Assembly (NCBI GenBank): GCA_000719025.1
Contig: JODP01000013.1
Span: 248,001 to 312,000, forward strand
Direction: 5' to 3'
Source: Kineosporia aurantiaca JCM 3230
Lineage (GTDB): Bacteria; Actinomycetota; Actinomycetes; Actinomycetales; Kineosporiaceae
DNA length: 64,000 bases
Positions 60,105-64,000 of the stretch are shown here, one piece after another. Below the pieces are notes generated by a model that made no database searches, was not told where the DNA came from, and worked only from the letters and a program-made list of their open reading frames with translations. Every line of letters starts with the position of its first letter. Within the stretch, counting starts at the first letter, position 1. Position numbers and translations under genes: made by a program.

Positions 60105-61373
60105 ATGCGATGGGACGGGCAACGGGTAGGTGAGAACGCCGCTGGACCGCTCGGAGGGACCGGTCCAGCGGCACCTCACGCTCCCGGTGGACCGGCCCCC
60201 GCAGGAGTGGTCGAGGCCCCGGCGCTGCCGGGCCTCGACGCTCCGCGGATCCGGGGGCTGATGCGCACAGTGACCACCCCGGAGTTCGCCGGCATCACCT
60301 TTCATGAGGTGGCCGCCCGCAGCGCGCTCAACCACGTGCCGGGCGATTCGCCGATGCCGTTCCGCTGGACCCTCAATCCGTACCGGGGCTGCAGTCACGC
60401 CTGCGTCTACTGCTTCGCCCGGGGCACGCACTCCTACCTCGACCTGGACACCGGGGCCGGGTTCGACAGCGAGATCGTGGTCAAGGTCAACCTGGTCGAG
60501 GTGCTCACCCGCGAGCTGGCCCGGGGTTCCTGGGGCCACGAGCACGTGGCCATGGGCACCAACACCGACCCGTACCAGCGGGCCGAGGGCCGCTACCGGC
60601 TGATGCCCGGGGTGATCCGGGCCCTGGCCGCCTCCGGCACCCCGTTCTCCATCCTCACCAAAGGCGGCCTGCTCCGGCGCGATCTGCCGCTGCTGCAGGA
60701 GGTTTCGGCCGACGTCCCGGTCGGGCTGGGGATGTCCATCGCGATCTGGCACGAGTCGCTGCACCGCAGCCTGGAGCCGGGCACCCCGAGCCCCAAGGCC
60801 CGGCTCGAGGTGGTCCGCGCGGCCCGCGAGGCCGGGCTGCCCTGCGGCGTCTTCCTGGCCCCGGTGCTCCCCTGGCTCACCGACTCCGACGAGCATCTGG
60901 ACGAGGCGATCGGTCGCCTGGCCGCCGCCGGCGCCACCGGCGTCACGGTCGTCCCTCTGCATCTACGTCCGGGCGCCCGCGAGTGGTTTTTCGCATGGCT
61001 GCAACGCGAGCACCCGAAACTGGTGCGGCGGTACCGCGAGCTCTACGGCAGCGGTTCCTACGCTTCCAAGGAGTACCGCAAGTGGCTGGCCGCGCGGGTG
61101 CAGCCGTTGCTGCGGCGGCACGGCGTCATCGCTCCCCCGGGCGGGACCGAAGAGCGCGGGGAAGACGCGACTGCGCTCGAGCCGCAGGATCCGGAGTATC
61201 CCGAGCGGCGGGGCGCGGTCGAGGCCGGTTCGGCGGGTGGTGGCATCCGGCGCAGCGAGCGAAACCGCGGGGCGGGAATGGCCGGTATTCCGGGCGATCC
61301 CGAAAGTCGCTTCCCGGCGGGCAGTCTGCCCGCCGGTCGGGAGCCCGAGCAGGAACAACTCCGGCTGATCTGA
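60105..61373 (+). CDS. Rv2578c-like radical SAM protein, probably SOS-regulated
   Basis: About 422 residues. The radical SAM cluster is CSHACVYCFAR near residue 95, preceded by RWTLNPYRGC. GTNTDPYQRAEGRYRL and ILTKGGLLRRDLPLL fit the spore-photoproduct-lyase-like branch of Rv2578c relatives. I chose ATG 60105 (RWDGQRV, as in homologues); GGAGG sits very close to it, so the real start is uncertain and a TTG at 60069 is possible. The last 70 residues are disordered. Role in DNA damage response is inferred from the LexA box. Confidence 0.85.
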   Translation: MRWDGQRVGENAAGPLGGTGPAAPHAPGGPAPAGVVEAPALPGLDAPRIRGLMRTVTTPEFAGITFHEVAARSALNHVPGDSPMPFRWTLNPYRGCSHACVYCFARGTHSYLDLDTGAGFDSEIVVKVNLVEVLTRELARGSWGHEHVAMGTNTDPYQRAEGRYRLMPGVIRALAASGTPFSILTKGGLLRRDLPLLQEVSADVPVGLGMSIAIWHESLHRSLEPGTPSPKARLEVVRAAREAGLPCGVFLAPVLPWLTDSDEHLDEAIGRLAAAGATGVTVVPLHLRPGAREWFFAWLQREHPKLVRRYRELYGSGSYASKEYRKWLAARVQPLLRRHGVIAPPGGTEERGEDATALEPQDPEYPERRGAVEAGSAGGGIRRSERNRGAGMAGIPGDPESRFPAGSLPAGREPEQEQLRLI

Positions 61374-61423
61374 CCCTGGGCTCCGACCAGGCCGCTCCGA
61401 ACCCCACGCCCGCCCCATCGTTC

Positions 61424-61465
61424 GTGATCATGCAGTTCCGCCCCGGGACGGAACTGCATGATCAC
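61424..61465 (+). repeat. 17-bp palindrome after the radical SAM gene
   Basis: Exact arms 61424-61440 and 61449-61465 around an 8-nt loop; a third partial copy (TGCATGATCAC) follows at 61477-61487. It lies about 50 nt past the stop and may be a terminator or a dispersed intergenic palindrome. Confidence 0.75.
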
Positions 61466-61550
61466 GGGGGCGGGATTGCATGATCACGAGGGGATTGGGC
61501 CCGCGTGCTCCGGCCGGTCCGCTCAGGCCCGTCCACTCAAGTCGATCTGC

Positions 61551-61778
61551 TCAAGTCGGTCTGATGGGGCGGGCCGTCACAGCTCGGTAGTCGTAGCCGT
61601 CCTGCCGGGCCCGCTCCCAGGTGAGTTCCACCGCCTGCCCGGCCGACAGCGTCCTATAGCCGTCCATCTCGAGGGTGCTCCAATGAGCCCAGCAGCCGTC
61701 CGGCGTCTTCGGGCAGTCGATGACGCCCCAGCCCTCCTCGTCCAGCCAGAAGCGCACCGTCCCGCGATCCACCGTCAC
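61551..61778 (-). CDS. Cold-shock-domain-like protein (divergent)
   Basis: A 75-residue protein resembling a CspA fold: RGTVRFWLDEEGWGVIDCP corresponds to the first strands with RNP1 changed to EGWGVI, and CWAHWSTLEMDGYRTLSAGQ to RNP2 and the following loop. The nucleic-acid-binding Phe residues are partly replaced by Trp. GTG 61778 overlaps the MBL hydrolase stop by 4 nt. Confidence 0.7.
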   Translation of the reverse strand: MTVDRGTVRFWLDEEGWGVIDCPKTPDGCWAHWSTLEMDGYRTLSAGQAVELTWERARQDGYDYRAVTARPIRPT

Positions 61779-62473
61779 ATCACCGCGCGCAGGAAGGGGT
61801 TGTCCCGCCGCTCGCGGCCGATCGTGGTCGGGCCGCCATGACCGGGCAGCACCAGCGTCCCGTCGTCCATCGGCAGAACCCGCTCCCGCAGAGACCGGTT
61901 CATCGCCTCGGAGTCGCCGCCTTCCAGGTCGGTCCGGCCGATCGAACCCGCGAAGAGTACGTCCCCACTGAGGATCGTCGAGGTCAGCCCGGGTTCGACG
62001 GTCATGCCCTCGGGCAGCCCGTCGAGCGCGAACATCACCGAGCCCTCGGTGTGGCCGGGCGCGTGCACCACGCCGAGCTCAAGCCCGGCCATCGTCAGCT
62101 GCGCGCCGTCGCCGACGGTCCGGATGTCGTCCGGTTCCTTCCAGCCGACGTTGCCGAACTGCTGGCGCAGCATCGCCCCGAACGCCTCCGGCAGTGAGCT
62201 CACCGGATCGGTCAGGCGGTAACGGTCGTCCTCGTGCACGGTCAGGGCGACACCGTGCGCTCCGCAGACCGGGGTCACCGAGAACACGTGGTCGATGTGG
62301 CCGTGGGTTACCAGTACGGCGGCGGGCTTCAGCCGGTACTGGGCCAACACGTCGGAGAGCTGCCCGACGACGTTCACGCCGGGATCGACGATCACGCACT
62401 CCTCACCCGCGGCCGGGGCGACGACGTAACAGTTGGTACCGAACACCTCTGACGGGAACCCGAGCAGGAGCAT
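61775..62473 (-). CDS. MBL-fold metallo-hydrolase (glyoxalase II-like)
   Basis: A 232-residue metallo-beta-lactamase-fold protein. THGHIDHVFS near residue 56, the second His in HAPGHTEGSVMF, the bridging Asp in ILSGDVLFAGSIGRTD and the last His in VLPGHGGPTTIG are all present. It is the relative usually found beside the peptidyl-prolyl isomerase and hisS in actinobacteria. Substrate unknown; thiol-ester hydrolysis is likely. Confidence 0.88.
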   Translation of the reverse strand: MLLLGFPSEVFGTNCYVVAPAAGEECVIVDPGVNVVGQLSDVLAQYRLKPAAVLVTHGHIDHVFSVTPVCGAHGVALTVHEDDRYRLTDPVSSLPEAFGAMLRQQFGNVGWKEPDDIRTVGDGAQLTMAGLELGVVHAPGHTEGSVMFALDGLPEGMTVEPGLTSTILSGDVLFAGSIGRTDLEGGDSEAMNRSLRERVLPMDDGTLVLPGHGGPTTIGRERRDNPFLRAVM

Positions 62474-62686
62474 GCCGGGAGCCTACGACAGGGCATCGCG
62501 GCTCGTCGTCGGCCCGGACCGACCGCTGACCGGGCCGTCTCCGCGCGCCCCGCCCGCAATCGTCCACCGCTCGGCCCGTCGTGGCTGTTCACTGCGGTGA
62601 ACACACAGCTCGTACCCCCTAGACTGCCTAGCGGGCGACCCGCCGGCACCGAACCAGCGGGGCAACAAGGGCTTGGAGGGCAGCAC

Positions 62687-63544
62687 GTGACCCCGAAGAA
62701 TCGGGAGCGCGCGTACGAGAAGCGTCGTTACGAGGAGTGGCAGGCGCGGCTGGCGCAGAAGCGGGCGCAGGAACTCAGGCTACGGCGCCGGCTGGCGATC
62801 GGCGGCGGCTCGGTCGTCGTCGTCCTGGTCATCCTGGCGGCATTCCTGCTGGTCAGTCAGCGCGGCGACGACGATGACGCGACCACGACGGCGAGCAGTA
62901 CCCCGTCCGCGAGCGCGAGCGCCGCTGCCTCCCCGGCCGCCACCAGCACCGCCAAGTCGACCTGCCCCACCGTCGACGTGAAGGCCCCGGCCACCCCGAA
63001 GCAGTACAGCAAGGCGCCGGCCAAGACCCTCGCCGAGGGCAAGGACTGGACCTGGACGCTGAAGACCACGTGCGGCGACATCCCGATCACCCTGAACGGC
63101 GCCAAGGCGCCGCAGGCCGTGTCCGCGATGATCCAGCTGACCAAGGACGGGTACTTCGACGGCACGCCCTGCCACCGGCTCACCACCACGGGCATCTACG
63201 TGCTGCAGTGCGGCGACCCGACCGGCACCGGAACCGGCTCCCCGGGCTACTCGTACGGCCCGCTGGAGAACGTGCCGTCCGACGCGATGTACCCGGCCGG
63301 CACGGTGGCCATGGCCCGCGGTGACGCCGAGGACAGCCAGGGCAGCCAGTTCTTCCTGGTGTACAAGGACTCCACGATCGGGCAGGGCACCCCTGGGTAC
63401 AGCGTGATCGGCAAGATGTCCGCCGGTGGCCTGGACGTGGTGCAGAAGGTGGCCAAGGGTGGCGACGACGGGTCCAACGGGAGCGCCGGCGACGGGAAGC
63501 CGAACTCGGCGGTCTCGATCCGGACCGCCTCGGTGAAGGGGTGA
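62687..63544 (+). CDS. Membrane-anchored cyclophilin-type peptidyl-prolyl isomerase
   Basis: A 285-residue protein: basic cytoplasmic start, TM helix (about 38-58), a Ser/Ala/Thr-rich linker, then a cyclophilin domain (about 110-280) with DGYFDGTPCHRLTTTG, LQCGDPTGTGTGSPGY and SQGSQFFLVYKD. The loop TTTGIYVLQCGDP replaces the common VI-x-FMIQGGDP, so catalysis may be weak. GTG 62687 has GGAGG 7 nt before it. Confidence 0.88.
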   Translation: MTPKNRERAYEKRRYEEWQARLAQKRAQELRLRRRLAIGGGSVVVVLVILAAFLLVSQRGDDDDATTTASSTPSASASAAASPAATSTAKSTCPTVDVKAPATPKQYSKAPAKTLAEGKDWTWTLKTTCGDIPITLNGAKAPQAVSAMIQLTKDGYFDGTPCHRLTTTGIYVLQCGDPTGTGTGSPGYSYGPLENVPSDAMYPAGTVAMARGDAEDSQGSQFFLVYKDSTIGQGTPGYSVIGKMSAGGLDVVQKVAKGGDDGSNGSAGDGKPNSAVSIRTASVKG

Positions 63545-63617
63545 CGACCGACGGGCTCGGCAAGGCTTACGGGGTTGACGGGGACGACATGGGTGGCGAA
63601 GCAGAAGGCGTGAGATC

Positions 63618-64000
63618 GTGACCGGACAAGAATGGGGCCGCGCGGACGAGGACGGCACCGTCTACGTGCGCACCACCGACGGGGAACGCAAGGTCGGCCA
63701 GTACCCCGGGGTCAGCCAGGACGAGGCCCTGGCCTATTTCGTGCGCAAGTACGAGGACCTGGCCGCTCAGGTGAGCCTGCTCGAGCAGCGGGTGAAGGCC
63801 GGTCAGGTCTCCCCCGCCGACTCCGAGACGACGATCAAGCGGCTGGAACCGCTGATCCGGGACGCGAACGCGGTCGGTGACCTGGACGGGCTCCTGACCC
63901 GGCTGAACGCCCTGGCCCCGGCCGTGGAGCAGCTGCGCGAGGAGACCCAGAAGGCCAAGCAGGAGGCCCGGGCCGCGGTGATCGCCGAGCGCACGGTGAT
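63618..64000 (+). CDS. DUF349-containing protein, N-terminal part
   Basis: Open to the window edge (127 residues seen). TGQEWGRADEDGTVYVRTTDGERKVGQYP followed by DEALAYFVRKYEDLAAQVSLLEQR is the usual start of actinobacterial DUF349 proteins, which are long, mostly helical repeat proteins of unclear role. GTG 63618 with AGAAGG upstream. Confidence 0.8.
   Translation, partial: MTGQEWGRADEDGTVYVRTTDGERKVGQYPGVSQDEALAYFVRKYEDLAAQVSLLEQRVKAGQVSPADSETTIKRLEPLIRDANAVGDLDGLLTRLNALAPAVEQLREETQKAKQEARAAVIAERTV

Overview
The window is chromosomal DNA of a high-GC, Gram-positive actinobacterium. This rests on very G+C-rich coding DNA, an actinobacterial IHF (mIHF), BldD, a four-gene 'conservon' (Ras-like GTPase, DUF742, roadblock, sensor kinase), a PriA without helicase motifs, and the coaBC-rpoZ-gmk-mihF and pyrR-B-C-carA-B-pyrF orders. 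BldD, a c-di-GMP synthase and type IV pilus genes behind FliA/WhiG-like promoters suggest a filamentous, zoospore-forming lineage such as Kineosporiales or Micromonosporales. That placement is inference, not proof.

Layout. 1-2.0 kb: end of a nucleoside-kinase-like gene, a MauE/DoxX membrane protein, a DsbA-like thioredoxin protein and a SelT/W/H-type redox protein, all on the plus strand. 2.0-6.6 kb, minus: PH-like membrane protein, hisE, ribH, ribBA and ribE behind an FMN riboswitch, then rpe and a HicB antitoxin followed by a remnant of its HicA toxin. 6.6-16.6 kb, minus: rsmB, fmt, def, a conserved protein, priA, metK, coaBC, rpoZ, gmk, mihF. 17.3-21.7 kb: the conservon, lying between mihF and pyrF. 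22.2-30.4 kb: pyrimidine operon with a probable PyrR-binding hairpin in its leader. 30.5-33.1 kb: bldD with its own BldD box, facing a TPR-GGDEF diguanylate cyclase. 33.2-37.7 kb: nusB, efp, aroQ, aroB, aroK, aroC.

37.7-49.9 kb holds a type IV pilus locus set between aroC and aroE: pilT, pilC, pilA, pilV-like, pilW-like, pilX-like, pilD, pilM, pilN, pilO. No pilB is present. Three promoter-like sequences with the same CTCAAG-N15 spacing and FliA/WhiG-like -10 boxes precede pilT, pilA and pilM. The PilX-like domain occurs twice. The first copy is fused in frame to PilW; the second lacks a start, a membrane segment and the reading frame, and shares a perfect 99-bp block with the first. It looks like a silent cassette or a pseudogene.

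50.0-59.9 kb, minus: aroE, mltG, ruvX, alaS, two small membrane-associated proteins, rarA, two tiny membrane proteins, aspS. 60.1-64 kb: a Rv2578c-like radical SAM gene behind a perfect LexA (SOS) box, a cold-shock-like protein, an MBL-fold hydrolase, a membrane-anchored cyclophilin and the start of a DUF349 protein.

The main themes are housekeeping biosynthesis (riboflavin, pyrimidine, shikimate) and a developmental/motility layer (BldD, c-di-GMP, conservon, pili) that appears to be wired to a motility sigma factor.
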